Positions 46,114 to 53,890 are shown, counted from the stretch's first letter. The stretch is 64,000 nt of DNA from DASQBT01 sp963746955 (GCA_963746955.1 CAVVDR010000011.1:1-64000), one strand, 5' to 3'. Notes: a model not told the origin generated them from the sequence alone. Numbers and translations: made by a program.

Positions 46114-46423
46114 CATCTTTGGCCGGGGGTAGCCCGGCATTGAACTTCGCCGGGGGTAGCCCGGCGGCTAGTCACTTTTCTTGCTTCGCCAAGAAAAGTA
46201 ACCAAAAGAAGGCGAACCCCCTTCGCTGGCCTTCGGCTTCCCGCAGCCGACAGGCTCAAGCCGGGCAATGCGGAAACTCGCTTCGCCTTGATTTCGAAGG
46301 AAGCGAAGCTCAAACATCCGCATTGCTGTTAACCGTCTTGAGCCTGCCGTCTGCGGCAGCTTCAGAGGGGAAAAGGCAAACCACAAAGCAACTCGCTTTC
46401 CCCTCTCCCCGCTTGCGGGAGAG
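45756..46423 (+). repeat. Tandem duplication, copy 1 (nrdA 3' end plus downstream)
   Basis: The last 358 bases of nrdA and about 310 following bases recur 725 bp downstream at 46482-47149 with only scattered differences. The non-coding part contains GGGGGTAGCCCGGC repeats and the hairpin ACTTTTCTTG/CAAGAAAAGT (46174-46199). Confidence 0.9.
46174..46199. repeat. Perfect 10-bp inverted repeat after nrdA
   Basis: ACTTTTCTTG, loop CTTCGC, CAAGAAAAGT. The same hairpin stands in the second copy at 46899-46924. Similar motifs occur as dispersed repeats in proteobacterial genomes. Confidence 0.65.
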
Positions 46424-46481
46424 AACATGGTGGCCAACATGAAGAACTTCGAGGCTAGATAACGAAAAAAGACAGCATACA

Positions 46482-46868
46482 GGCCGAGGTGCGCGCACTT
46501 TACGCCACTGCGTCGAGATCGACCCCAAGTGGCTGGTGGAAGCAGCCTCCAGACGGCAGAAATGGATAGACCAGGCGCAGAGCCTCAACATCTACATGGC
46601 CGGCGCCTCGGGCAAGAAGCTCGACGACACCTACAAGCTCGCCTGGCTGCGGGGCTTGAAGACCACGTATTACCTGCGGACCCTGGGGGCGACTTCTGCC
46701 GAGAAATCCACCGGGCGTGGCGGCGAGTTGAACGCAGTCAATTCGGCGGGCGGCAGCACGCTGGCGGCGGTTGCGGAGCCTCAGGCGGAGGTGAAGTTCT
46801 GCTCGATCGATGATCCGTCGTGCGAGGCATGCCAGTGCCATCTTTGGCCGGGGGTAGCCCGGCATTGA
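46482..46868 (+). pseudogene. Duplicated 3' fragment of nrdA
   Basis: This repeats nrdA codons from PAEVRALYATA to the C-terminus. One base is missing relative to nrdA (TGCGTTCGAG became TGCGTCGAG), a Gly/Arg-level change occurs near its start, and the nrdA TGA is TGC here, so the frame runs past CEACQ to a stop at 46866-46868. It has no start of its own that would make a functional subunit. Confidence 0.85.
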
Positions 46869-47149
46869 ACTTCGCCGGGGGTAGCCCGGCGGCTAGTCAC
46901 TTTTCTTGCTTCGCCAAGAAAAGTGACCAAAAGAAGGCGAACCCCCTTCGCTGGCCTTCGGCTTCCCGCAGCCGACAGGCTCAAGCCGGGCAATGCGGAA
47001 ACTCGCTTCGCCTTGATTTCGAAGGAAGCGAAGCTCAAACATCCGCATTGCTGTTAACCGTCTTGAGCCCGCCGTCTGCGGCAGCTTCAGAGGGGAAAAG
47101 GCAAACCACAAAGCAACTCGCTTTCCCCTCTCCCCGCTTGCGGGGAGAG
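46482..47149 (+). repeat. Tandem duplication, copy 2
   Basis: Second copy of 45756-46423. After it the GC-rich palindromic repeat (about 47130-47180) and its inverted relative (47250-47305) fill the gap to nrdB. The copies are separated by 58 unique bases (46424-46481). Confidence 0.9.
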
Positions 47150-47364
47150 GGTGGCCCGAAGGGTCGAATGAGGGGCCAGGTGTTGAACTTGAATGCCCCT
47201 CTGTGCCGCCCGGGCCAAAGGACCCTTGAGATGTGGGAGCGCGTTGGATGATTGACGCACATTCCCCTCACCCCCAACCTCTCTCCCCGCAAGCGGGGCG
47301 AGGGGAGCAAACCGTTATGTCCGCCTGCCGCGCAGGCCAGAAGTGAACTGAGGAGGCCAACACA

Positions 47365-48507
47365 ATGCTGAGTTTCGACGACGACTACGCCACCCCCGCT
47401 CTGCAACCCATCATGCCCACGACCGCGCCCCCGGCTCCGCGCAAGCCCGCCGCGCCCGCGTCAACACCTACGCTCCCCAGCGCCGCCCTGCGCCGCGTCC
47501 AGGCCTCCGACAAGCGCGTCATCAACGGCTCCACCGACGTCAACCAGCTTGTCCCCTTCAAGTACAAATGGGCGTGGGAAAAATACCTCTCCGGCTGCGC
47601 CAATCACTGGATGCCGCAGGAAATCAACATGAGCCGCGACATCGGCCAGTGGAAAGACCCCAATGCGCTGACCGAGGACGAGCGCCTCATCGTCCGGCGC
47701 AACCTGGGGTTCTTCGTCACTGCGGATTCCCTGGCCGCCAACAATATCGTGCTCGGCACCTACCGCCACATCACCGCGCCCGAGTGCCGGCAATACCTGC
47801 TGCGCCAGGCGTTTGAAGAAGCCATCCACACGCACGCCTACCAGTACATCGTCGAGAGTCTGGGCCTGGACGAAGGCGAGATCTTCAACGCCTATCACGA
47901 AGTCACCGCGATCCGCGACAAGGATGAATTCCTCATCCCCTTCATCGACACGCTCACCAATCCCGAGTTCAAGACCGGCACGCCGGAGGCCGACCAGAAG
48001 CTGTTGAAGAGCCTGATCGTGTTCGCCTGCATCATGGAGGGCCTGTTCTTCTATGTCGGCTTCGTGCAGATCCTGGCCCTGGGCCGGCAGAACAAGATGA
48101 CCGGCTCGGCCGAGCAGTATCAGTACATCCTGCGCGACGAATCCATGCACTGCAATTTCGGCATTGACCTCATCAACACCATCAAGATGGAAAACCCGCA
48201 CCTGTGGACCGGCGAGTTCAAGGACGAGCTCAAGGCCTTGTTCCAGAAAGGCGTGGAACTCGAATACAAATACGCCGAGGACACCATGCCGCGCGGCGTA
48301 CTGGGGCTCAACGCCAGCATGTTCAAGGAATACCTGCGCTTCATCGCCAACCGCCGCGCCACCCAGATCGGCCTGGACGAACTCTACCCCGGCGCCACCA
48401 ACCCCTTCCCGTGGATGGCGGAGATGATCGATTTGAAGAAGGAGAAGAACTTTTTCGAAACCAGAGTCACCGAGTACCAAACCGGCGGCGCGCTCTCCTG
48501 GGACTAA
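47365..48507 (+). CDS. nrdB: Ribonucleoside-diphosphate reductase class Ia, beta subunit
   Basis: A 380-residue radical-generating subunit. Iron ligands and the tyrosyl radical fit the E-x2-H-x3-Y form in FEEAIHTHAYQYIVESL (Glu115, His118, Tyr122 of E. coli), and the second half has MEGLFFYVGF and RDESMHCNFGIDLIN (Glu238, His241). The C-terminal tail NFFETRVTEYQTGGALSWD docks onto NrdA. GAGGAGG precedes the ATG. The gene is separated from nrdA by the tandem duplication, so the nrdAB spacing is unusually long. Confidence 0.95.
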   Translation: MLSFDDDYATPALQPIMPTTAPPAPRKPAAPASTPTLPSAALRRVQASDKRVINGSTDVNQLVPFKYKWAWEKYLSGCANHWMPQEINMSRDIGQWKDPNALTEDERLIVRRNLGFFVTADSLAANNIVLGTYRHITAPECRQYLLRQAFEEAIHTHAYQYIVESLGLDEGEIFNAYHEVTAIRDKDEFLIPFIDTLTNPEFKTGTPEADQKLLKSLIVFACIMEGLFFYVGFVQILALGRQNKMTGSAEQYQYILRDESMHCNFGIDLINTIKMENPHLWTGEFKDELKALFQKGVELEYKYAEDTMPRGVLGLNASMFKEYLRFIANRRATQIGLDELYPGATNPFPWMAEMIDLKKEKNFFETRVTEYQTGGALSWD

Positions 48508-48544
48508 ACCGATGCCATGCGAAAAAGTTCTTTCGGCGAAGGCT

Positions 48545-48590
48545 AACATGGGCAAAACCCATGTTAAGGCGCGCACGTCTTGTGTGCGTG
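48545..48590. repeat. Two adjacent hairpins after nrdB
   Basis: AACATGGG (48545-48552) pairs with CCCATGTT (48558-48565), then GCGCGCAC pairs with GTGCGTGC across a short loop with one G-T pair. They could terminate nrdB transcription, although no T-run follows, or be a palindromic repeat element. They overlap the first codons of the 48548-48667 frame. Confidence 0.5.
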
Positions 48591-48667
48591 CCGGCCGGAG
48601 GCACAAGAATTTCTTTGAGACGCGGGTGACGGAGTATCAGACGGGTGGGGCGTTGAGCTGGGATTGA
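48548..48667 (+). CDS. Small ORF ending in a recoded copy of the NrdB C-terminal tail
   Basis: An ATG frame of 39 codons, preceded by GAAGG five bases upstream, encodes a basic N-terminus (MGKTHVKARTSCVRAGRRHK) followed by NFFETRVTEYQTGGALSWD, identical over 19 residues to the end of NrdB 41 codons earlier. Sixteen of the 19 codons differ by synonymous changes. The tail of NrdB is the docking peptide for NrdA, so a translated product could compete with NrdB. It may instead be the scar of an older nrdB replaced by recombination, since the N-terminal codons coincide with hairpins. Confidence 0.4.
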   Translation: MGKTHVKARTSCVRAGRRHKNFFETRVTEYQTGGALSWD

Positions 48668-48686
48668 GGGACCGTCGGTACTTCAC

Positions 48687-49211
48687 GTGGATACTTTAGA
48701 TCGCCTCAAGACCTATGCCGCGTTGGCAGAAACCACCAGGAGATGGGTTTCTGTCATGGATACGAAAGCAGGATTTTTGTCAGCTCTTAACGCAGCTGCT
48801 TTAACTTTCATTTGGACAGGTGCGAAGCTTGCCGATACCCAAGGATGCCCATATTACTTATCGCTCGCAGCCACGGTATTTATTCTGATGTCATTGTACT
48901 TGGCATTGAAAGTCGTACTTCCAAGGATCAACCTTCGCCATGCTTTTGGCACTCCCTTGAAGTATGTAAATAAGTACGAGCCCATCTCATTTTTTTCTTA
49001 CGTGGCAAAGAATTACCCAGTTGAAAAACATGCTGATTTCATAACGAAAGTGGATGGCATGGATGAGATTGACTTTGTGAGAGAAGCTTTGGAACAACAC
49101 TACACGACGTGCCATGTTGTCCAAAGAAAGTCCAACGGTGTCGCCTATGCAGGATGGCTGTGGATGCTTGCGTCCATCCTGACGGTACTAGCCATGATTA
49201 TTAAGGGATAG
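48687..49211 (+). CDS. Pycsar effector, membrane type (PycTM-like)
   Basis: A 174-residue membrane protein. The segment SVMDTKAGFLSALNAAALTF is the hallmark of Pycsar effector transmembrane domains; helices are near 29-47, 56-76 and 152-171. A soluble stretch of about 75 residues lies between helices two and three. In Pycsar systems a cyclic pyrimidine nucleotide made by the neighbouring cyclase on infection activates such effectors to disrupt the membrane. The start is GTG at 48687 with a weak upstream site. Base composition is clearly AT-richer than nrdAB, suggesting transfer. The cyclase gene begins three bases after its stop. Confidence 0.82.
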   Translation: MDTLDRLKTYAALAETTRRWVSVMDTKAGFLSALNAAALTFIWTGAKLADTQGCPYYLSLAATVFILMSLYLALKVVLPRINLRHAFGTPLKYVNKYEPISFFSYVAKNYPVEKHADFITKVDGMDEIDFVREALEQHYTTCHVVQRKSNGVAYAGWLWMLASILTVLAMIIKG

Positions 49212-49213
49212 CC

Positions 49214-50002
49214 ATGGAATCAAGTTTCAGCATTTATGACTACGTGAAGAGCGATGACAGAATCAAGGAAATCTTGGATAGCTCCGAGACATTTGATGAA
49301 CTGGACGACATCCCAACGCGCGACAAATTGACATACTCAAACGGATACTACGTTAAATGCACAGCTTTGTTCATTGACATAAGGAGTAGCTCTGAGCTTG
49401 CCGATAGCCATACGCGGCCAGTACTCGGGAAGCTTTATCGCGCATACCTGTCAGAGTGTGTTGCTGTAATGAACGGGAACAAGAATTGTCGAGAAGTGTT
49501 TATCAATGGTGATTGTGTCAGTGGCATTTTCAGCACCCCTTACAAGGTAAACATTGATGAGGTTTTCGCCACATCGGCTCGCTTGAATAGCGCCACAAAA
49601 ATACTGAACTGGCGACTTGAGCAGAAAGGGTACTCAACGATTCAGTGCGGTATCGGGATAGCTTACGGTCGAGCCTTAATGTTAAAGGCCGGATACAAGG
49701 GCAGCGGCATTAACGATGTAATTTGGATGGGGGATGTTGTTAATGAAGCCTCCAATCTTTGTCATGATGGAAACCGCGGCTTAAACAAGGTCTTGCAGGT
49801 TTCAACAACTGTCTTTGATAACTTGAATGACCACCACAAGAATTTGCTTTCCCCATTGTACAAACTCACATTTCTTTCTGGCCCAGATCAATACGAGGGC
49901 AACATCATAAACACTGACATGGAAAGCTACTTGGACAACCTGAAAAATAAATCAAGTGAAGCCAAGAATATTGCCTTTTACGACTTACTGGGGATTCGTT
50001 AG
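49214..50002 (+). CDS. Pycsar pyrimidine cyclase (PycC-like class III cyclase)
   Basis: A 262-residue protein with a class III nucleotidyl cyclase domain: metal-binding Asp residues in CTALFIDIRSSSELADSH and in VFINGDCVSGIFSTP, then IQCGIGIAYGRALMLKAGYK, and VIWMGDVVNEASNLCHDG. These fit PycC cyclases, which make cCMP or cUMP upon phage infection rather than cAMP; which nucleotide cannot be read from the sequence. AAGGGATAGCC precedes the ATG. It is coupled to the effector gene. Composition is AT-rich like its partner. Confidence 0.85.
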   Translation: MESSFSIYDYVKSDDRIKEILDSSETFDELDDIPTRDKLTYSNGYYVKCTALFIDIRSSSELADSHTRPVLGKLYRAYLSECVAVMNGNKNCREVFINGDCVSGIFSTPYKVNIDEVFATSARLNSATKILNWRLEQKGYSTIQCGIGIAYGRALMLKAGYKGSGINDVIWMGDVVNEASNLCHDGNRGLNKVLQVSTTVFDNLNDHHKNLLSPLYKLTFLSGPDQYEGNIINTDMESYLDNLKNKSSEAKNIAFYDLLGIR

Positions 50003-50019
50003 CCGCGTAGGGTGAGTTA

Positions 50020-51045
50020 GTGGAGCCTATCTCACCATACCCCCGGATGAACAAACCCGAACGCCTCCCCCATCACGACTTCTCGCACTGGCTGCCCGCC
50101 AGCCTGCGCGACCACGCGGACGACCAGAAGGCGATTCCGCGCATCGCCAAGGACGCTGCGCTGATGCGGGAAATCGAGGCGGCGCTGCCGGCGATTCCGA
50201 CCACCCATGACCTGTGGCAGGGCGACGCGCGGGAGCTGGATTTCATTCCCGACAACAGCGTGCATCTGGTGCTGACTTCGCCGCCCTACTGGACGCTCAA
50301 GACCTACAACGCCTCACCCGGCCAGATGGGCGACATCGAGGATTACGAGGCTTTCCTGATTGAACTGGATAGTGTGTGGCAGCACTGCTACCGTGCGCTG
50401 GTGCCGGGCGGGCGGCTGGTGTGCGTGGTGGGCGACGTGTGCCTGTCGCGGCGCAAGAATGCGGGCGAGCATACGGTGGTGCCGCTGCATGCCTCGATCC
50501 AGGAGCATTGCCGGGCCGTGGGCTTTTCCAATCTGGCGCCCATCATCTGGAACAAGATCGCCAATGCGGTGTATGAAGCCGAGGGCAATGGCGGCGGGTT
50601 TCTGGGCAAGCCGTATGAGCCCAACGGCGTGATCAAGAACGACATCGAGTTCATCCTGATGCAGCGCAAGCCGGGCGGGTATCGCAGCCCCACGCTGGCG
50701 GCGCGCCTGCTTTCCGTGATCTCGACAGAAAACCACCGGACCTGGTTCCAGCAGATCTGGACCGGCGTCACCGGCGCCTCCACCCGCCAGCATCCGGCGC
50801 CCTATCCCATCGAACTGGCCGAGCGGCTGGTGCGCATGTTCAGCTTTGTCGGCGACACGGTGCTGGACCCATTCATGGGCACGGGCACAACGAACATCGC
50901 AGCCGCACGCTGGGGACGTGGCAGCATCGGCGTGGAAGTGGACGCCGATTATTTCAATCTGGCCGCGAATCGCATCGAAGCGGACACGCAAAAGCTGCTG
51001 ACCTCAAGGGAAGTCCATTTACACCGGCAGGATGCCCATGCTTGA
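50020..51045 (+). CDS. Type II DNA methyltransferase (beta-class motif order)
   Basis: A 341-residue modification enzyme. Motif IV TSPPYW (residues 86-91) precedes the SAM motif I region GDTVLDPFMGTGTTNIAAAR (about 283), the order of beta-class amino-methyltransferases. SPPY is more usual for N4-cytosine than N6-adenine methylation. It overlaps a PaeR7I/XhoI-type endonuclease gene by 14 bases, so should protect the same site. The start is GTG at 50020; ATG at 50047 is an alternative. A decayed copy of its 3' part lies at 52926-53095. Confidence 0.88.
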   Translation: MEPISPYPRMNKPERLPHHDFSHWLPASLRDHADDQKAIPRIAKDAALMREIEAALPAIPTTHDLWQGDARELDFIPDNSVHLVLTSPPYWTLKTYNASPGQMGDIEDYEAFLIELDSVWQHCYRALVPGGRLVCVVGDVCLSRRKNAGEHTVVPLHASIQEHCRAVGFSNLAPIIWNKIANAVYEAEGNGGGFLGKPYEPNGVIKNDIEFILMQRKPGGYRSPTLAARLLSVISTENHRTWFQQIWTGVTGASTRQHPAPYPIELAERLVRMFSFVGDTVLDPFMGTGTTNIAAARWGRGSIGVEVDADYFNLAANRIEADTQKLLTSREVHLHRQDAHA

Positions 51046-51772
51046 TGTTCAGAAGGGGCTCGCCAAAGCGGTAAAGCATTTCTGGAACACGCGCGCAAGC
51101 CAGAAGATTCGGCAGGGAAGCGGGTCCGGTGTGAAGGATGCAGGTAACCGCAGCGCCGTCACCGGCGGCAAACATGCGGATGGCTTCATCAAGCTCATTG
51201 CTGGCATCGTGCGCGATGCCGGCCTGCCAGATGCGGTCATCCACACCGCTGCAAAAACCAGCCGTACCCTGCCGGGCTATTTCCGCCCAACCAAGGAATG
51301 GGATCTGGTCGTGGTATCCGGCAGCGACCTCATCGCCGCGATTGAAGTGAAATCCCAGGTTGGGAGCTTCGGCAACAACTTCAATAACCGGGTGGAAGAG
51401 GCGCTGGGCAACGCGACCGATTTCTGGGCTGCCTATGGCAAAGGCACATTCAGCCCGTCGAGTCGCCCCTGGCTTGGGTATCTGTTCATGCTGGAAGAAA
51501 AGCCCGCGTCATCGCGTCCGACCAAGCGTGTGAATCTATCGCCCTACGCAGTAGACGAGGCGTTCCAAACCTTGTGCTACGCAAAGCGCTACGAGGAAGT
51601 TTGCCAAAGACTGGTACGCGAACGCCTGTACGATTCCGCTTGTTTCTTCACTTCAAATGTCGGGGATGGTTTGAAGGGAAAATACTCGGAGCCCAACCTT
51701 GAGCTTGGCATCCAGAACTTCGCCATTTCTCTTTCGGCCAGGGCTGCGGCATTCGCTCGGATGAAGAAATAA
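51032..51772 (+). CDS. PaeR7I/XhoI-family type II restriction endonuclease
   Basis: A 246-residue endonuclease, the same length as XhoI and PaeR7I to my knowledge. The PD-(D/E)xK site is visible as EWDLVVVSGSDLIAAIEVKS with Asp91, Glu105 and Lys107, followed by SFGNNFNNRVEEALGNATDF typical of the family. Recognition of CTCGAG is predicted from family membership and not proven. It is translationally coupled to the methyltransferase. Confidence 0.88.
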   Translation: MPMLDVQKGLAKAVKHFWNTRASQKIRQGSGSGVKDAGNRSAVTGGKHADGFIKLIAGIVRDAGLPDAVIHTAAKTSRTLPGYFRPTKEWDLVVVSGSDLIAAIEVKSQVGSFGNNFNNRVEEALGNATDFWAAYGKGTFSPSSRPWLGYLFMLEEKPASSRPTKRVNLSPYAVDEAFQTLCYAKRYEEVCQRLVRERLYDSACFFTSNVGDGLKGKYSEPNLELGIQNFAISLSARAAAFARMKK

Positions 51773-52038
51773 ACGATGCAATCGTCAGCGCGCATCAGCG
51801 GCAGGCTGATCGAGTCTCTTAGTGCCATTGGGGTCAGGATCAATAATGGTGGCCGACTAAACCATGAACACGTCCGAGAATGCCGGCCCCGCCCCGGCCT
51901 CCCGCACAATCCGCCCCCGCCCGCGCGCGTTCACGAATACCCGGCGCCTACCTGGCCGCCCTGCCGAGTCGTCGAAACGGCTCTTTCCTGGCATGGAATT
52001 CGCACCATCCCGATGACAACCTGTTGGGGGAGGACACG

Positions 52039-52254
52039 ATGATGAAATTCCGAAACACGCTGCCGCACGTCGCACACGGCGATATCGAGCGGTCGGAGTT
52101 GCTGGACATCCTGGACAGGGTTGTCGAGGCGAAGTGTGGATTGTCGGAGATCTATCAGTTGCTGGATAATGCCACGACGATGTCTGAAATACGCGCGCGC
52201 TTTGCTCGCTGGCAAGCCGGCCAGCGTGCGCGGACACGCAAAGACCAGCCGTAA
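52039..52254 (+). CDS. Small hypothetical protein
   Basis: A 71-residue protein (MMKFRNTLPHVAHGDIERSE, LLDILDRVVEAKCGLSEIYQ) with a strong GGGGGAGGACACG ribosome site just upstream. It looks helical and charged, with no family I know. A longer frame is open upstream but lacks a comparable start. Confidence 0.6.
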   Translation: MMKFRNTLPHVAHGDIERSELLDILDRVVEAKCGLSEIYQLLDNATTMSEIRARFARWQAGQRARTRKDQP

Positions 52255-52264
52255 CAATCAAGGA

Positions 52265-52897
52265 ATGAAGCGGGCCGGGCGCGATCGGCCCGGACCCTGC
52301 ACCATGCGAGTTTTGCCCGCCCTGCTCGTCCTCGCCGTCGCTGCCGGCTCGTGGAATTACCTTTCCACGCGCCCGGTCAGTCATCCGCCCGGGCCCATCG
52401 CGCCGCAAGCGCCGGTGCAGGTCAATCGCTCCGGCCTGCCGGCCTTTTCGGCGGCAGGCTACCGGATCAAGCCGGTCGCGGACTTTTCTCTCCAGGCCCG
52501 GGTGCTCTCGACAAAACGCTACTACCTGGGGAGCAAAGCCGCGCTCTCGCCCATTGATCTCGCGCTCGGCTGGGGGCCGATGTCGGACAGCGCGGTGTTG
52601 GGACGGCTGGACATCAGCCAGGGCGATCGCTTCTATTTCTATCGCTGGACAGGCAAGCCACCGATCGCGCGGGCGGAAATCATCGTGCACAGCGCGAACA
52701 TGCACATGATTCCTGCCGATGACGAAATCAGAACGCGCCTGGAACGGGTACGCGTGGGCCAGGTCGTCACCCTGAAGGGTTTTCTGGTGGACGCGGAGGC
52801 GCCCGATGGCTCGCACTGGAACAGTTCCATGATCCGTACCGATTATGACGACGGCGCGTGCGAACTGGTGTGGGTGAAAGACATCAGTGTTCGCTGA
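52265..52897 (+). CDS. Hypothetical membrane-anchored protein
   Basis: About 210 residues. A membrane helix or signal near the start (VLPALLVLAVAAGSWNYL) precedes a periplasmic domain with YRIKPVADFSLQARVLSTKR, LGWGPMSD and FYFYRWTGKPP. The conserved-looking block HSANMHMIPADDEI and a strand-rich end (VTLKGFLVDAEAPDGSHWNS) suggest a real family, seen in other proteobacteria, of unknown function. The start may also be the ATG at 52304 (MRVLPALL). Confidence 0.7.
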   Translation: MKRAGRDRPGPCTMRVLPALLVLAVAAGSWNYLSTRPVSHPPGPIAPQAPVQVNRSGLPAFSAAGYRIKPVADFSLQARVLSTKRYYLGSKAALSPIDLALGWGPMSDSAVLGRLDISQGDRFYFYRWTGKPPIARAEIIVHSANMHMIPADDEIRTRLERVRVGQVVTLKGFLVDAEAPDGSHWNSSMIRTDYDDGACELVWVKDISVR

Positions 52898-52925
52898 AGC
52901 GGACGCTCGATCATATCGCACCGGA

Positions 52926-53095
52926 TTCCAGCAAATCTGAACCGGCGTCGCCGGCACGTCCATACACCACCATCCGGCGCGACACCCCATCGAACTGGCC
53001 GAGTGGCTGGTTCGCATGTTCAGCTTCGTCGACGACACGATGCCGGACCCGTTCATGGACACCGGCACCACCAGCCTCGCCGCGCAGGATCGAGC
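52926..53095 (+). pseudogene. Decayed 3' fragment of a DNA methyltransferase gene
   Basis: The plus strand reads FQQI, a stop, TGVAGTSIHHHPARHPIELA and EWLVRMFSFVDDTMPDPFMD followed by TGTTS. This matches residues around 245-290 of the methyltransferase at 50020-51045 (FQQIWTGVTGAS, HPIELAERLVRMFSFV), with the SAM motif Gly changed to Asp and the Trp codon to stop. It is an old, inactive duplicate. Confidence 0.78.
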
Positions 53096-53170
53096 GCGAG
53101 ACGCCGAAGCTGATCACGCGGAGCGGTGTCAGCCTGCACCGTCCTCCAGCCCTTCTGTTAGACTCGTTAC

Positions 53171-53408
53171 ATGAAGTTCTCCCGTTATTTCGAGACCATG
53201 CGTCAGCGCTCCGACCGCGCGACAATTCAGTTGGAATGGATCGTGAGAACGGTGAACGCGCCGATCAAGGAGGCAGTCCAATCCGATGGGCGCATTCGGC
53301 GGTGGGCTCCCATCGCCGAGGCCGAGGGAAGGTATCTGCGCGTGATCCTGCTCCCGGACGGCGAAAACGGTGCACAACGCGTTTTTTGATCGAGGATTCG
53401 AGCCATGA
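53171..53408 (+). pseudogene. Toxin-like gene (DUF4258-type) with a one-base frameshift
   Basis: The reading frame gives MKFSRYFETMRQRSDRATIQ, then IRRWAPIAEAEGRYLRVILL PDGE before shifting. At 53364-53367 four A residues stand where three would let the frame continue as TVHNAFFDRGFEP, ending with TGA that overlaps the next gene's ATG. Without that base the protein is a standard partner of DUF2283 proteins, a proposed toxin-antitoxin arrangement. As read, the product ends prematurely at 53389. Confidence 0.65.
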
Positions 53409-53602
53409 AGATCAAATATTTTCAAGATACGGATACGTTGTATATCGAGTTCCGTCCCGGCGAGGTTGCGGAGACAAAAGATCTCGATGAGGTTACGCTT
53501 CTCGATCTTGATGCGCACGGCAACATCTGCGCCATGACGATCGAACATGCCAGTACCCGCGCCGACATTCCCCACTTCTCTTTCGAGCAGGTTGCCGCCT
53601 GA
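53405..53602 (+). CDS. DUF2283 domain protein (antitoxin-like)
   Basis: A 65-residue protein matching DUF2283: MKIKYFQDTDTLYIEFRPGE, then VTLLDLDAHGNICAMTIEHA. These small proteins often follow a DUF4258-type gene with an ATGA overlap, as the ancestral frame here would have had. It is intact, in line with loss of the toxin and retention of the antitoxin. Confidence 0.8.
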   Translation: MKIKYFQDTDTLYIEFRPGEVAETKDLDEVTLLDLDAHGNICAMTIEHASTRADIPHFSFEQVAA

Positions 53603-53804
53603 GAAGTCATGAGAGCCGTACCACGCCCCAAAGGCAGGTGGCTAAAGCTGCCCCTCAGGGCGGTCGAGGCCGGGTGGATAGATTGGGGAAAGTGGAGGCG
53701 AGCGTGTTTGCGCACGTGGCGCCGGGAGCAGTTTCCTGGCGCCGATCGTGTAAGTTTGCGAGCCGCCCGATTCTGCCATTGGGCAGAGGCTTCCCCCGAG
53801 TGGG

Positions 53805-53875
53805 CGGCATCGCCGTCCCGATTACCGTGGCCTTGGGCGAAGGCATCCACAGCGTGAAGTCGAGCTGACTCGGAT
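53805..53875 (+). pseudogene. Remnant of a 55014-type gene
   Basis: The frame reads GGIAVPITVALGEGIHSVKSS then a stop. It resembles ITVVIGEGMHSVKCELTP in the intact gene near 55100, and the bases AGCGTGAAGT are shared before a one-base deletion. No other gene is supported between 53603 and 53890. Confidence 0.45.
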
Positions 53876-53890
53876 GACAACGGCAGTCGG

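Noticed and set aside
43126..46140. A 1004-codon open frame on the minus strand opposite nrdA
   Set aside because: It mirrors nrdA exactly and arises from third-position GC bias; it has no ribosome site or family features.
46536..46868. A separate functional gene encoding the NrdA C-terminal arm
   Set aside because: It begins inside duplicated sequence, lacks its own ribosome site and reads past the natural stop; it is treated as a pseudogene fragment.
48204..48629. 141-codon plus-strand frame overlapping the end of nrdB
   Set aside because: It is out of frame with nrdB and arginine-rich, a typical shadow; the tail-bearing frame is a different one.
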